Position numbers and translations under genes: made by a program. Shown piece after piece: positions 41,390 to 52,473 of a stretch of 64,000 nucleotides of DNA; the first letter of the stretch is position 1, and each line of letters begins with the position of its first letter. The stretch is from Agrypnia vestita (taxonomy: Eukaryota; Arthropoda; Insecta; Trichoptera; Phryganeidae). A model generated the notes under the pieces. That model worked only from the letters and a program-made list of their open reading frames with translations, was not told where the DNA came from and made no database searches. The DNA lies in contig JADDOH010000477.1 of assembly GCA_016648135.1 (NCBI GenBank), forward strand, positions 310,001 through 374,000, written 5' to 3'.

Positions 41390-43710
41390 CCCTCTTCAAA
41401 CACATGATCTAACCTCTTCTCAGAGTGGTAGGTACAACGTTAACATATATGTTATGAACAGAATTTACAAATCGGCTCTGAAAAGGGCTTGTGCTTATAT
41501 TTTATAAGATATTTATCCTTTTAGAGGAGGCGACTTCGGTACGGCACTGAAGTCGCCAATGCGTTAGTATTTTTTGTTGAATAAATAAATGGAGGGGGTA
41601 AAATTGACCCCCCACCACTGGACTGGCTGAGGACAGTGTAAATACTCACCCATCCAGGCTATAAGGTATTCTAATCGAAAATAAATGTGGAGGTAGAAAA
41701 ATCAAAATTTATTCCTGGTTCTACATCCAGACCATCAACACCTCTTTCTTTAGACGATACAGCACAAGTTTTCAGCATCCACCTCTAAAACAAATACATT
41801 CTTTGTTCCTATACTCAACATATATATATCCCAGTAGTTTTTTTAATGCAACAAAGTTACAAGTACAAAAAGGACAGCATATTAATAATATTGAAGACCT
41901 ACAACAAATAGATGCATCACAGCAGAAATTAGATAAAACAGTAACAACTCGAGTCAGATAAATCGTCGTTATGCCACCAAGAAATACTTTTACTTACATT
42001 AACAGAAAAATTTTCTTACGACTTTTGTTTTTTTTTTATATAGCGTAGGAGATATATTACGAAAATAACAATTTGACTTATCGCTTTTGAATGTTGCAAA
42101 AATCTTTTTCCTTTCCTTTGTAATATTTCGCGAGAGAAAATGCGGGAGAAAACTTCCTTCAGGAGTGCTTGACATCTTTATGAAATATGTCAAGTTATCC
42201 CCTTGAACAATATGTTATTGACATAACATTACATTATTATGAATAAATGATATTTGAAGCACAATATTCTTATGGTCAGATTATTTTTGGAAATAAAAGG
42301 AATTGAGACGAAAATATTATGACGTAATTCAATGAAATTTCGTGATACGACAATATTAGATGACATGAAAAAAGTTTTTTATTAACATTTAACCGAAGTA
42401 AACACATGAATGAGTTCGTAGTAAGTAATATTTCATTAGCTTAAACAAAATGTTAATAATCATTCATGTAAAGAATGTTTTAATAATATATCAGACATTA
42501 ATAAATACAAAATATTGCAGCAGAAAAAGCTAATATTTTTATCATTTTTATAACATTTTTATAGCGTTCTAGACGATTCCAATGTAATGTTTTAATATGT
42601 AATGGAATGTCATGGAATCTTCAAGAGAGAGAATGCGGTCACGGATGCAGCACTCACCTTGCTTTGCGTGCGTAATATTCGAATGTTTGCAGTCATGGAT
42701 GACCCTGCGTTGCGTGATGCCGTTATATTGTTATCAGCATTTAGTAGGTTCAGCATCTCTTTACAATATTTCGTTACTTATATTTAAAACTCGTTACTTA
42801 TATTTAAAAACCATGTCAGCTATACAAACTATTCGGTACATATATGATTTTTCTCTTTGAGTGTGTTGGTAAATTATCATTTCATTTTGTCTATTATTTA
42901 TTTTTAACTTTAATTACTTGTCTATGAGAAATCTCTTAGGACGTACTATTTGTAACTATTTTTTTATTATGTATAAAATAATATTATAATTATACACTCC
43001 CTATTTCACATACAAGAAAAAAAAATATATATACTAAAGATTGTGAAGTGTGCATATTATTAGTGCTACCACTGATGGTTAGCAATTAAGTATTTTTTCC
43101 AATTTTGCTCGTTTTAATAGCATTTTGTTAAAAACCTTCTATTAATTAAGCAAATACGAGAGTAGTGACGTCACGTGTATCCTCCTACTGGGAAGTATTA
43201 TTGTCTGAGAGGGAAAAACTCGGGATGAAAGGGGAAAATACCTCCTCGGAACAAATGCGACCCATTTTCTAATGAAAAACAGAACCGTTTGAAGGATTCA
43301 GGTCGGCGAAAGCTTTAAAAGCAACAAAAAAGGATTTTTTGTATTTTGTACAATACAGATTACAATCCGTTGTTTTTTGAGATAATGGTTTTAATTGTTC
43401 GGGATTATTAAAAAATATTTTTAACTGGATTAAATACAAACCAAAATCTAAAAACATTTTTAAAAACAAATGCCAATCAATATATCAATTATGATTGACA
43501 AAAAAAGACATAAAAAAAAAAGACATAAAAATGAAAAAAAGAAAGGAAAATTGTCTTTGAATAAGAGGGAAATGAACTATTAGTAGTAAGTTTTGTTGAT
43601 TTTTACAGAGGCTGTGATTTGTGAACACAGATTAATTTACATAGGTATATCCTCGTACGACACGATGATAGGAAAAACAAAAAAAAAATTTGCTCATATT
43701 TTACGATAAG
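41390..43710. other. AT-rich stretch, nothing recognised
   Basis: No gene supported. About 43160-43270 is less AT-rich (ACGTCACGTGTATCCTCC, an E-box CACGTG) and could be conserved non-coding DNA. About 42600-42780 is mixed in composition without recognised features. Confidence 0.4.
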
Positions 43711-43715
43711 TATAG

Positions 43716-43840
43716 AAATAGAAAATTGAACACGGAACACGTGTTACGTAAATATTCTTACTAGGTATTTTCAAACTAAGCTAAACACAACATTTGATGA
43801 AAAAAGGACTTATTGGATTCCCGGAATAAAACTAGAAACA
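43716..43840 (-). mobile_element. tRNA-headed SINE, family S1, decayed 3' part
   Basis: ACACGGAACACGTGTTACG, AATATTCTTACTAGG and TTTTCAAACTAAGCTAAA match the SINE body at 48.98-49.04 kb. The head is lost. Confidence 0.45.
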
Positions 43841-43847
43841 CCAACCA

Positions 43848-43995
43848 TTATAGATGTCTCGTAGAGACAAAGCTATATTTCATGTGGGGAAGTAGGTATA
43901 CGGAAGTGATTTTGGGTGTTCATAAGGCTTACTTACGATTTATCGTACAGCTAGCTTAAGTGATCACTTTACACAATATAGCGTTAGAATACCTT
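43848..43995. repeat. Unclassified dispersed repeat R4, copy 2
   Basis: Matches 17520-17660: ATAGATGTCTCGTAGAGAC, GGGGAAGTAGGTATACGG, TGGGTGTTCATAAGGC and ACTTTACACAATATAGCGTT. Class unknown. Confidence 0.45.
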
Positions 43996-44329
43996 CTGCT
44001 TTCAACGTGCCACGTAAGATGGCGCCTTTTACGGGTCGACGTATTTTTTTTTAATCAGAGAACACATATCATCTCACGCAAAAACTTATTAAATAATAAC
44101 AATAATAAAATAACTTGTTAAAGTTTATTTTAATTTTTTTAAATTTATTTATACATACATAATTTTTTTTACAACAATGATAATTAACAGTTTCACAAGG
44201 TATTCTCTTCTACATGAGTATATAATTCATGAGTAGGAGAGAAGTATCATTATATTTAAATGTATTTTATAGTATGTAGTACTCACTATGTACATAAAAG
44301 TACACTATGTACAGAAAAATAATACGCAA

Positions 44330-44925
44330 TAAATTTTTATTTTTATTTTATTTATTTTTAACGCCCTATAGGGCTTTTACAATAGAAAGTTAAAGTGTAC
44401 ATTAATAGAATATATAGTTTAAAGATAAAAAAAAAATAAAAACATATAAACATAATAATGACATAAAGTGGAAAGAAAATACTTAAAATACAGATACAAA
44501 TATATAAAGATAAATATAATATAAAGTAAAAAGCAAGTATATAACAAGCAGAAGCATAAGAAAAACATAGTATAAAAGAAATTCAAAAACAAAAAAATGT
44601 AATAATGTAGACTGAAAAGCAATAGCACAAGCTTTGAAAATCATAATATAATAAAAAATATACATACAAATACAAATATTATTTAAGTCCAATTCGACAT
44701 ATACTAGTAATCTTTCAATACACCTTTCATATATGTTTGAATAATATAAAGTTATTGGCAAAGACGTCAAGTTGCTCGTATCTGTTTCCTAGTCTAGGAA
44801 GCCTTTGCAGTGGGGAATTAAAGAAATAGTTAGTAGCAACAGTTTCACGGCATAACCTGCATGACTTGTATTTATGCGAGACGGAACACGCAAGCAGATA
44901 CGTTCTAGTAGTTGAGGACAGTCGA
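44330..44925 (-). pseudogene. CR1/Jockey-type LINE 3' end
   Basis: The minus strand encodes HKYKSCRLCRETVATNYFF, NSPLQRLPRLGNRYEQLDVF and ANNFILFKHI before a stop, the closing SPLNRLC...DIF...FK motif of CR1/Jockey ORF2. UTR-like AT-rich sequence follows, with CCCTATAGGG near the end, and a tail visible on the plus strand as TTTATTTTTATTTTATTTAT. All upstream domains are missing. Confidence 0.65.
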
Positions 44926-45761
44926 TTTATTAGTTTGTGTAAAAATAAAAAATTAAAATTAAAAAAAAATCGAAATACAGAAAACCTAATGCAATAATGT
45001 GGAACAACAATAAAAAAGAAATAATAAGCCCAAAACATTTAACAGTGTATAGTATAGCATTAAAATAATGAATATAGTAAGAAAAAATAAAGTAAAATTA
45101 TAAGCAAAGACATACAACAGTAGATATGCAGTAAAAATAATATTAATTATCAAACAATCTATTATTTAAGAAATATTCCACAGGATTTAATGAACTTTGT
45201 CGTAACCACTTGAGTTTCTACTAAAACTTTCCAGTCACGAGAAAAAAATACTTGAAAAAACTAAAAACATCCCTAAGCAATAAATTTTTATTTCAAGTAC
45301 ACAGAATTTAATTTTAAAAATGTAGAAAGGTATGGGAAGATGATCACATATGACCGTGATACTTGCAGTAAATATTTTAAAATGAACCATTAAATTCCCT
45401 CTCTCTGTACGGTCGAAAAATGCCTCCAAGTTATGACACTCCTGACCTGGTTTTAGAGGTTATCTCTTCAATGGCCTGGATTCTCTAACTCTTACCGACT
45501 AATTTACTGTCGAGCCGTTTACCCGCGAATCCTAGCCTGATATGCGATTATTGCATAGTCCCCTTTTATAGACATTTTCCTCCGCACTTATCCATTATTA
45601 AAAACTAATAAGGTCAAAGATTATTGACTTGATCGGGCCATGTCTTTTGCAGGCGTTCTCTGAACTGCCTCTATGTTTTCAACGAATTATTCATATATTT
45701 TCTTCACTTGAATATTTCACATACACAAAATCATTTCAAATACTTTATATTTTTTTAATAA
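44926..45761. other. Non-coding stretch with a mixed-composition patch
   Basis: About 45435-45620 is less AT-rich, repeat-free and without a supported frame. The rest is AT-rich. Confidence 0.35.
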
Positions 45762-45888
45762 CTAGCTGCAACTCGTTAAAAATTACGTTATATTGGTTCG
45801 CGTCTTGTGAATTCGAACAAATTTACGGGGATAGACACAGATGGACGGACAGACGGACAGATAAAGACAAATAAATTATTATGTTTGT
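45762..45888 (-). mobile_element. Short Helitron-like element
   Basis: On the minus strand it runs from AAACATAATAATTTATTTG through CTGTCCGTCTGTCCGTCC to GAGTTGCAGCTAG followed by T. It has the same ends as 25758-25981 but a shorter interior. The 5' TC is not clear. Confidence 0.45.
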
Positions 45889-46179
45889 TAATCATAATAA
45901 AAATAATAGTAAATTTATGTAGCAATATTTGTATAAACATTTCACTTCAACAGCGCTTACTTAATAAAGAGGGTTTTAATTAAAATAACTATTTTGTAAC
46001 ATATAATACCTGTCATATCATATTTTTAATGTACGTCTGTCCGTTCATCCGTCCTTCCACTCGTCCGTCGGTAAATGCTGGAATTACAACTGCAACACAA
46101 AGATCAAAACGAAAGACAACAAAAGATCATTCACCAAAAATGTCGTCATTAAACATGTGCTGCTGTAAATATACATTAT

Positions 46180-46260
46180 GTATTTTCTGGGTATTACGCC
46201 GTGTTTTTACGAGCTTTCTGGCTGATGTTTTTGATCCCATCGCAGGATTCATCATCAGGG
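46180..46260 (-). mobile_element. Hammerhead-family relic, copy P5
   Basis: The plus strand TTTTCTGGGTATTACGCCGT, TTACGAGCTTTCTGGC and ATCCCATCGCAGGATTCATC parallels the arm of P2. On the minus strand GCC-CUGAUGA is kept, but GAAAC has become AAAAC and GUC has become AUC, so the ribozyme is dead. It directly abuts the LINE fragment at 46262. Confidence 0.6.
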
Positions 46261-46261
46261 C

Positions 46262-46556
46262 TGATGGCGGGCAAGACCTTCAGAGACAGAATATCCAACG
46301 CGGAAATCCGCAGAATCTGCGATGTAGAAGACATTGCACGATGGAGCAGGCAGAGAAGGCGTTTCTGAAGAGATGGTGTCGAGAGAATGGACCAGACAAG
46401 ACTTCACAGTACCACGATGCGCGAGATTCCAGAGGGGCGCCAAACACCAGAGAGACCACCAAAGAAATGAGAGAAAGCTTTACGTCCTTGTCACAAGACC
46501 AGGACTGACACCTATCAACACAGATCTACTAAAAAAGAAATAAGAAGAAGAAGAAG
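46262..46556 (+). pseudogene. RTE-like LINE C-terminal fragment, family C copy 2
   Basis: Frame: GKTFRDRISNAEIRRICDVE, DIARWSRQRRRF, stop, RDGVERMDQTRLHST, EIPEGRQTPERPPKK, stop, and an AAGAAGAAGAAG tail at about 46541-46555. The motif order equals the minus-strand copy at 37.9-38.3 kb. The internal TGA marks it as a pseudogene. Confidence 0.75.
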
Positions 46557-47203
46557 TGTCGTGAATATTGATTTTTCACGTACGTCAATTAACGCGTCGA
46601 TTCCCGTGTAAAAACCAGTAAAGGAAATTGGATAAATTTTATGTTATTGTTGGATGTGTATATAGACATAAAAAGGGTACATTTTTTTAACATGTTTTTA
46701 TTATTCTCCCCTACAGCTTGCAACAATCACTATAAAATACTTTGAAAGCGTACATTTACTTGAAATTATGCCCGATGTCACCTGTAGGTGACACTCAATG
46801 CTTGCGCCAGCATACGATGCATGTGTGAACTCATATTGCTTGTATTATTTATATTTATAAAGTGAGAAGAAGATTTCTAAAACAGAAATCAACAAGAATA
46901 TCTTTAGTAATTATATTACCGGCATTTTAGCAGCTTCATTAAAATTTAGCTGGACGCACTTTTTCGCAAACCTTACGGAGCACCTGCCACAACTCTCTTT
47001 GACAGTTAATATGTTCATCAAGATTGCCGGGATAAATCTCAACAAGGAACAATATTGTAACGAGGTTAAAAAGAATCACGCTATCATATCAAGTGACAGT
47101 TCTTTGAAATGATTAAAATACTACCGAAGATTCCACAGTCTAGCATAATCTATGGCTTACGAGAAACATCTCCAAAAGTCTGGAAACTGCGAGCAAGTTC
47201 TCG
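46557..47203. other. Non-coding stretch, nothing recognised
   Basis: Contains a small hairpin TGTCACCTGTAGGTGACA at about 46778. No gene or repeat family recognised. Confidence 0.4.
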
Positions 47204-47831
47204 TTAACTCTTAAAAGACTGTGCTAAAAAAAAACTTTGGGGACGGTGGAGTAACACAGCGTTACCTGATTATAAATCGGCATAGTTTTTAATATGTGAT
47301 AAAATATACATATATACTATACAGATAAGACTTTTTAAAGGCCCCTTTATATAATCATGGCAAATCGCATTTGGGTGCGCTTCCGCTGACATTTCATTAG
47401 CAACTGAATACAACGACGCGGTCGCCAGCTTTTTTCAGTCGCATGCACTCCGTCTTTGTCTAACACGTGTTACCCGACTCTACCGTACTCTTTCTATATT
47501 ATTTATGCTTTCGCCGAAACCCAAGCAACCGCCATCTCTGTCCTACATGAAATGTATGGTATTATCGTGCTCTTTCTTGCTCAATTTAACTGCGATGTGC
47601 AATATTCTGCTCTCTCTTGCACACTGGCCGAAAATACGAGAGTAATGAATAAATATTTTTTAATTAAAAAATCCGTACATTCCTAACAGTTAAATTTAGT
47701 AATTTTGGTTTGAAAATGTCTATTCGATGATTACAAAAAATGTGACGTCTTAGTTTTCGTAAATAAGGTAGATATTTCATATTTTGTATAACAGGTAGAC
47801 CTACGTTACATCACCGACACACAGGAGTTAA
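47204..47831 (+). mobile_element. DNA transposon family N1 copy 3, TTAA-flanked
   Basis: TTAA occurs at 47204-47207 and 47828-47831, directly outside CTCTTAAAAGAC and CACACAGGAG. TTAA flanks would suit a piggyBac-type element, but copies 1 and 2 lack a clear TTAA pair, so this is only suggestive. Sub-terminal CGGTGGAGTAAC and GTTACATCACCG are the inverted motifs. The interior is collinear with copies 1 and 2 and non-coding. Confidence 0.6.
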
Positions 47832-47869
47832 TGCTGGAAACGTCTGGGAATTTCTATATCAGCATTAGC

Positions 47870-48325
47870 AAAAAATACGGCACACGGTTGTAAGGACGGG
47901 TCAGTTGTTGTTTGAACGCGGTTGACAGACGATAACAAAGCGAAAACAGTCTCGAGCTGCGGGCCAGGCTGGCCAAGCGAGCGGTAGCGGCGAGTTGCGA
48001 GAGGCCGGTGGTGCCAAGCGAGTGGTAATGCGACAGCGATATTCTGGAAAGTTCTTACGTTGCGAAATAAACCGAAGCGAAATTAATAAGTGCGGAAATT
48101 GGATGGAATATTCTAGTGAATAGTGAATAAATTGTTAAAACGAATATAAAGTTTTTCATATTTACGAGTGATAAACTTGCGAAACAGTTTAATTTAAGGA
48201 AAAGCGTTACATTTAATAGTAATAAGTGACCGTGTACGTTTTAATAATTAATTATTCAGAAATCAATAAATCCTGCATTAAATCCCAGCGTTTTCATTTA
48301 TTCCTTCCGTAGCCACGCACGTGAC
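47870..48325 (+). mobile_element. LTR-like region, family L2 copy 2
   Basis: GCGACAGCGATATTCTGG, TTCTTACGTTGCGAAAT and GGAATATTCTAGTGAATAG align with the minus-strand sequence at 26.69-27.1 kb. An AATAAATCC polyadenylation-like signal lies near 48270 and the right end is CGTAGCCACGCACGTGAC. No protein coding is seen, so this is an LTR or leader relic. Confidence 0.35.
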
Positions 48326-48817
48326 AATATTTATGCATTCCAGAAATGCTACATATATTTTAAAAGCTTTATTTATTACTTAGTGAAAAAGCGCCTAAGT
48401 TGCTGCACCTGGAGGTGATACTAGGAATTGACGGGACAAGGGTGTACACAGTTGGCCTTGAAAAATATTACCCTTACATGCGAGCCAAGAGCGCCGCGAC
48501 CTGGGACGTTTATCCGAGTAGCGCCACGCTGTTCTGCCAGCCATTGCGGGGATTTGCGGAACCCATGAATTACAAATTACTCTTCATTTACCGAGTCGAA
48601 AAAACACGGGACTTGTAAAACATTACTCGCACTTTTTATGACATAAAGCCCACTCACTTCACTCCGACCCCTCTAGGAAAACCTAATTCCTGCATTATCC
48701 AAAGTGCCCCCCGACCAGGGCTGACACCTTAAAACGATTTTTTTTTAATTTTAAAATTTTTTCATCGTTTGTTTTTATGAAATTTAAAATTAATTAAATT
48801 TGAATTAATATTATCTT
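48326..48817. other. Mixed-composition stretch, nothing recognised
   Basis: About 48395-48725 is less AT-rich. The open frame at 48400-48618 has no recognisable domain and I do not call it a gene. It might be conserved non-coding DNA or an unrecognised repeat. Confidence 0.3.
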
Positions 48818-48933
48818 GTTTGCGTAAAGCGTTATTATAAAAATGTCAGCTGTTTCGGCACACTAAGCTACTATCCAACAGTTTTAATGATGATAGCTGA
48901 ATACTATAATATAAAAATAACGCTTTACCAAAC
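48818..48933. mobile_element. Small MITE, 116 bp
   Basis: GTTTGCGTAAAGCGTTAT at the left and its reverse complement with one mismatch at the right (ATAACGCTTTACCAAAC) enclose about 80 bp. The minus strand contains GCCGAAACAGCTGACAT, reminiscent of hammerhead-type GAAAC plus a palindrome, but no CUGANGA box was found. Confidence 0.5.
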
Positions 48934-48962
48934 TCGCGAACTTAAAAATTACCGTTAAGAAT

Positions 48963-49146
48963 TTTTTTTTTTAAATAAAGATGCGAACACGGAATACGTG
49001 TCACATCAATATTCTTACTATTTTCAAACTAAGCTAAACGCTTGTGCTATGAAAACAGGACTAACTTGCTGGTCTGGAGTGAGAATCGAACCCGCGACCT
49101 TTGGATCACGAGGCGAGAGTCCTAACCACAAGACCAACAAGCTACT
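48963..49146 (-). mobile_element. tRNA-headed SINE, family S1, good copy
   Basis: Minus strand: AGTAGCTTGTTGGTCTTGTG, GGACTCTCGCCTCGTGATCC and B box GCGGGTTCGATTCTCA, then body GACCAGCAAGTTAGTCCTG, CAAGCGTTTAGCTTAG and CACGTATTCCGTGTTCGC, and an A tail of about 10 nt (poly-T on plus at 48963). The A and B boxes are the internal pol III promoter. Confidence 0.75.
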
Positions 49147-49261
49147 CAAATTTATTATAGATTTATTATAAATTTTATTTAAAATTAACATGGATTTCTA
49201 TAAACTAAACACAGAAACCACAAATAAAATTTTCTCATGTTAGACTCTTATCCGTACACAA

Positions 49262-49676
49262 TGGAATTCTGGTGCCAACGCAATTGTTTGGAAAAGAAGC
49301 CTGGAACTAGTAGAACGAAAGAAGACTGAATGAATGCAGTGCAGATGAGATCATTTAGACGAATGTGTCGCAAATCCGTATATCATAGAGTAAAGATTGA
49401 AAAAAAATGTAAATATAATCATAGAAAAGTCAATAGAATTAAAAATGGGTCGCTCAGATAGTTTGGGCATGTTGAGCAAATGAATGAAGAAAGAATGCTA
49501 AGAAAAATATATGACTCAACCACGGTTGACGGCACCAAAAAGAGAGGGCGACCGCGAAAAACGTGGTACGACCAGATTAACCAGATGCTGGAAGATGGTC
49601 CTGTAAGAAGTTTTAAAATTCGTCGAGCTTGTAAGCAAAAATGTATAAATATGGACGAGGTGAGATTTGTATGTTA
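49262..49676 (+). pseudogene. LINE family A, C-terminal fragment
   Basis: Broken frames give SLELVERKKTE, MRSFRRMCRKSVYHRVKIE, RIKNGSLR-like, and then an open stretch (49480-49677) RMLRKIYDSTTVDGTKKRGR, PRKTWYDQINQMLEDGPVRS and CINMDEVRFVC. This corresponds to the last 170 residues of the 22.3-kb protein. The GTTA tail is missing. Confidence 0.75.
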
Positions 49677-49714
49677 GGACAGAGGAGGAAATTGCTTTAT
49701 TCTCTTCTATGCTA

Positions 49715-50085
49715 TTCTAACTATGCCTCCTGGAATGACGAGTTCCAGCAATACCTCCACCTTTTCGGTGGTCTTCCCGGTGGGCGTCGTCCAGAGGGGA
49801 TTTCATTCGCTGCTGTATGCACGAGTCTGTCACTGTCCATTCTGGCTACGTGATCCCTCCGTAATCTCCTTCTGGATCTACTCATCGTGCTATCTCCTCT
49901 ATTTTGCTAGTTTTGCCTATGTCTACATTTCGGGCACGATCACGTAGAGTTCTTACAGTAGTGGATCTCAGCACTTTCATTTCTGAATTCTAAGGAGACC
50001 TTTGGTGCAAATAGTATCAGCCCGCGTTTCTACAGCACATGTCATGATAGGTCGCACGCATGTCTTGTATATTTCGACCTTAATT
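49715..50085 (-). pseudogene. RTE-like LINE C-terminal fragment, family C-like
   Basis: The minus strand encodes NIQDMRATYHDMCCRNAG, EMKVLRSTTVRTLRDRARNV, DIGKTSKIEEIAR and then DPEGDYGGIT-like, RMDSDRLV-like pieces in shifting frames, the ...VLRRV...DRIRNxxIRxxCKIQxIxRW... series of family C. No intact frame longer than about 75 residues remains. Confidence 0.6.
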
Positions 50086-50194
50086 AATTACTAAATTTCA
50101 ATTGTTTTATTAAAAAAAAATAAAGTGTATAATTTATATATAGTAGCGAGTCTAAATATGTAATAAGCTTTTACGACCCTCAATTAAGGAGACT

Positions 50195-50580
50195 TGTGTT
50201 AGCTATAAGAAACAATACAAATACTTTTTATTCTCAAACGCGACCAGCCCTTGGTCCTCTCTGCTGTGGGGGTAGGTACCCGCCGGGCTGCTAACGATAA
50301 TACGAGCGGGGAACAACCACAATCATGATTAAATTGTTTTTCCCGCCAGAAACGCGCGCCCTTTTTGCGTTTATTATTTTCGAAATGATTCGACTTTTGT
50401 TTTATAACTCGTATTAACGGGATCGCTTCCTCTCCGCGGATGAGCCGCCCCCGCGTAGGGGAGGCGGCGGAAGACTTGTATGACGCGCGCGACATTCGCG
50501 AGTGAAGACGACTTGCGGCCGCCCTGCGTTTTAATTTTATTTTATTTTAACTGTAATTTTATATATAAAACTGGCGACCC
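50195..50580 (+). mobile_element. LTR-like GC-rich sequence with CTGGCGACCCGAC end
   Basis: The segment is GC-richer than its surroundings and ends TATATATAAAACTGGCGACC followed by CGACACGG. TGGCGACCCGAC-type sequence after an AT-rich end is how many insect gypsy-like elements continue from LTR into the primer-binding site. No repeat of it exists in this window, so the call rests on this end alone. Confidence 0.35.
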
Positions 50581-51003
50581 GACACGGCTTCGTCCGGTAC
50601 AGTTTATTCCACGTCTCATTTTTTTAAACTCGTCATATTTTTTAAGGTATTTAATTTAATGAATTGGTGTCAAGAATGAATTTGATCTGGATACATGCTA
50701 AATGTTAATGAGATGTTTGATTTGATAAGGATTAATTCTGAATTTGTCAAAATATAAAATCTTAGCTGTACTTTTGACGAAATTTTAAAGACAAAAATGG
50801 TTAGTTTAAATTATCCTTAAAAGATAGATATATACTACTGAGATAAAAGATTGAAACCGTTTTAAAAAATAATTGCAAATATTAGATTTATAAAAAATAT
50901 TTTAAATAATTATTAGGCAGACTTTCTAGATGAACGGCAATGTTTTTTTCGTATATATCTATTATTTATATGAAAAATTGACAAATTGAAGCAACTGCTT
51001 GTA

Positions 51004-51230
51004 GGTCACCACCCTTCATGTGAGGGGAAAGCTCCAAAGGCGTAGAATGTCTAATGATTTTATTATCTCGATAAAGCAAGTACAAGTTATACACGAGTAC
51101 GATTGCAAAGACAATGATAGATAATCGAAGGGCGAATGCCTCCTGCCTCAGCCGGAGGTCGATGGAAGACTGACATGCCCATACAAGGTGTTGGCCGCTT
51201 TTTATATGATTTTCGAACAAAGAAGTTTCG
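51004..51230 (-). mobile_element. LTR-like promoter, family L1 copy 2
   Basis: On the minus strand: ATCATATAAAAAGCGG, GGGCATGTCAGTCTTCC, TTATCTATCATTGTCTTTGC, GAGATAATAAAATC, ATTCTACGCCTTTGGAGC, GGTGGTGACC. All motifs are collinear with 40.55-40.77 kb. No gag-pol coding follows. Confidence 0.55.
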
Positions 51231-51480
51231 TGAAATCTGACTGTATGGGTGTAGATATTTTAAAGTGCATGATAATTTTAAAGTTTATAAAACTTTGTAT
51301 AACTTCAATGTGAAGCGATTCGTAAACATAACGTAACCAGAACGTAAAAAGCCTGTCTCGATACAGATTTCTCTGGTGAGACAGGCATAGTCCAACCAAA
51401 ATTGGTATAATTTTAATATAAAATTAATAAGTAAATAAATAAATAAAAACACAAGTTCAAAAGGTTAAACTAAAAGTACA

Positions 51481-51850
51481 CAGTATGAATTAAAAAATGG
51501 TGATTCGATTAAATTCATGTCCATAAATAAAGTTAAAACAGTTATAAGTGTTTCATTTGCTCCCACAGCTATAATCCCGTGACAATTTTATACAGATATA
51601 TTTGGTCATACAGATTTTATCTTATTTATTTTTATTTTATTTTATTTATCCATGGGAAACTAACAGTATATATAAAAATCAGATTACACATGATTATTGA
51701 GTAGTATAGAGACTATCTTACAAGTTTCCACGGAATTAACATGTTATGTATTAACATATAGCAAAAATAACTTGAGTTATACAAAAAAGTGAAAGTTTTA
51801 AGTTGCGAACAAACTATGAAAGTCAAAGAATTAAATATAAAAGGGGAATA
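51481..51850. repeat. Repeat fragments, including a LINE-type tail
   Basis: About 51545-51592 repeats GTGTTTCATTTGCTCCCACA of 41.3 kb. About 51616-51700 shows TTATTTTATTTTATTTAT and ATCCATGGGAAACTAACAG, resembling the LINE 3' UTR start at 9.13 and 31.98 kb on the minus strand, but diverged. Confidence 0.4.
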
Positions 51851-51919
51851 AGGAATGGATAGGAAAGGACAGAGCTACTTAGTAAAAAGGAGAAGAGATA
51901 AGAAGAAGAAGAAGTGAAA

Positions 51920-52275
51920 AAATAACCCATAAAGACCAAGTTTTTATTATACTCCCTTTCTCATTTACTATGGAAACTGGTTTTAGCGCTTAACCTACGC
52001 GTTGGGCTCCGGTCGAGCGACGCTACGAAAGGGAGTAATAAAAAATTTCCAAAAATCCAAAATAATACTTTAATCAGGTTCCGTGGCTACCAGACGCGTT
52101 GAAATATTTTCGTACAACTCAACAAGCAATCCAAAAATTTACTATTTTTTTTAACGAAAATTTGATAGATCTTCTCGATCGTTACCATGAGTCTGCTTGC
52201 AAAGGTTCAGCTCGATTGGATTACGGGAAGAATCGATCCAAAGCAAGCAGATGCCACAAGAGTAGAAAGATATAT
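51920..52275 (+). repeat. Dispersed repeat R2, copy 4
   Basis: Contains AACCCATAAAGACCAAG, ATACTCCCTTTCTCATTTAC, CCTACGCGTTGGGCTCCGG, GCTACGAAAGGGAGTAAT, CCAGACGCGTTG and CAGCTCGATTGGATTACGGG. It is the most complete copy for the left two thirds. Non-coding. Confidence 0.6.
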
Positions 52276-52473
52276 GTATAGCATAAAGATATCTGATCAA
52301 TACATCTGCATATACATATACGATATATTATTCAGGAGGTAGCGCGATTAGACGAAGGACAAGTCTATTTTTTTCTTTTACGCAGAGCCTAATGAGATGT
52401 CCGCAGAGGATGCGTTAACTTTATTTCCCTAAGAGCCTGAAGAGAAAAATAACAAAATTTGTAATGGATGGCA

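Noticed and set aside
46029..46508. 159-residue open frame on the plus strand
   Set aside because: It runs through unrelated AT-rich sequence, a hammerhead-family relic and then the family C LINE in the wrong frame. No single protein family explains it.
48400..48618. 72-residue open frame in mixed-composition DNA
   Set aside because: No recognisable domain, no splice or start context, and length within chance. Left as unassigned.
41139..49146. tRNA genes
   Set aside because: A and B box-like sequences at 3.2, 25.0, 41.1, 49.1, 58.4 and 62.2 kb do not form closed acceptor stems. All but the one at 62.2 kb have a shared non-tRNA body, so they are SINE heads.
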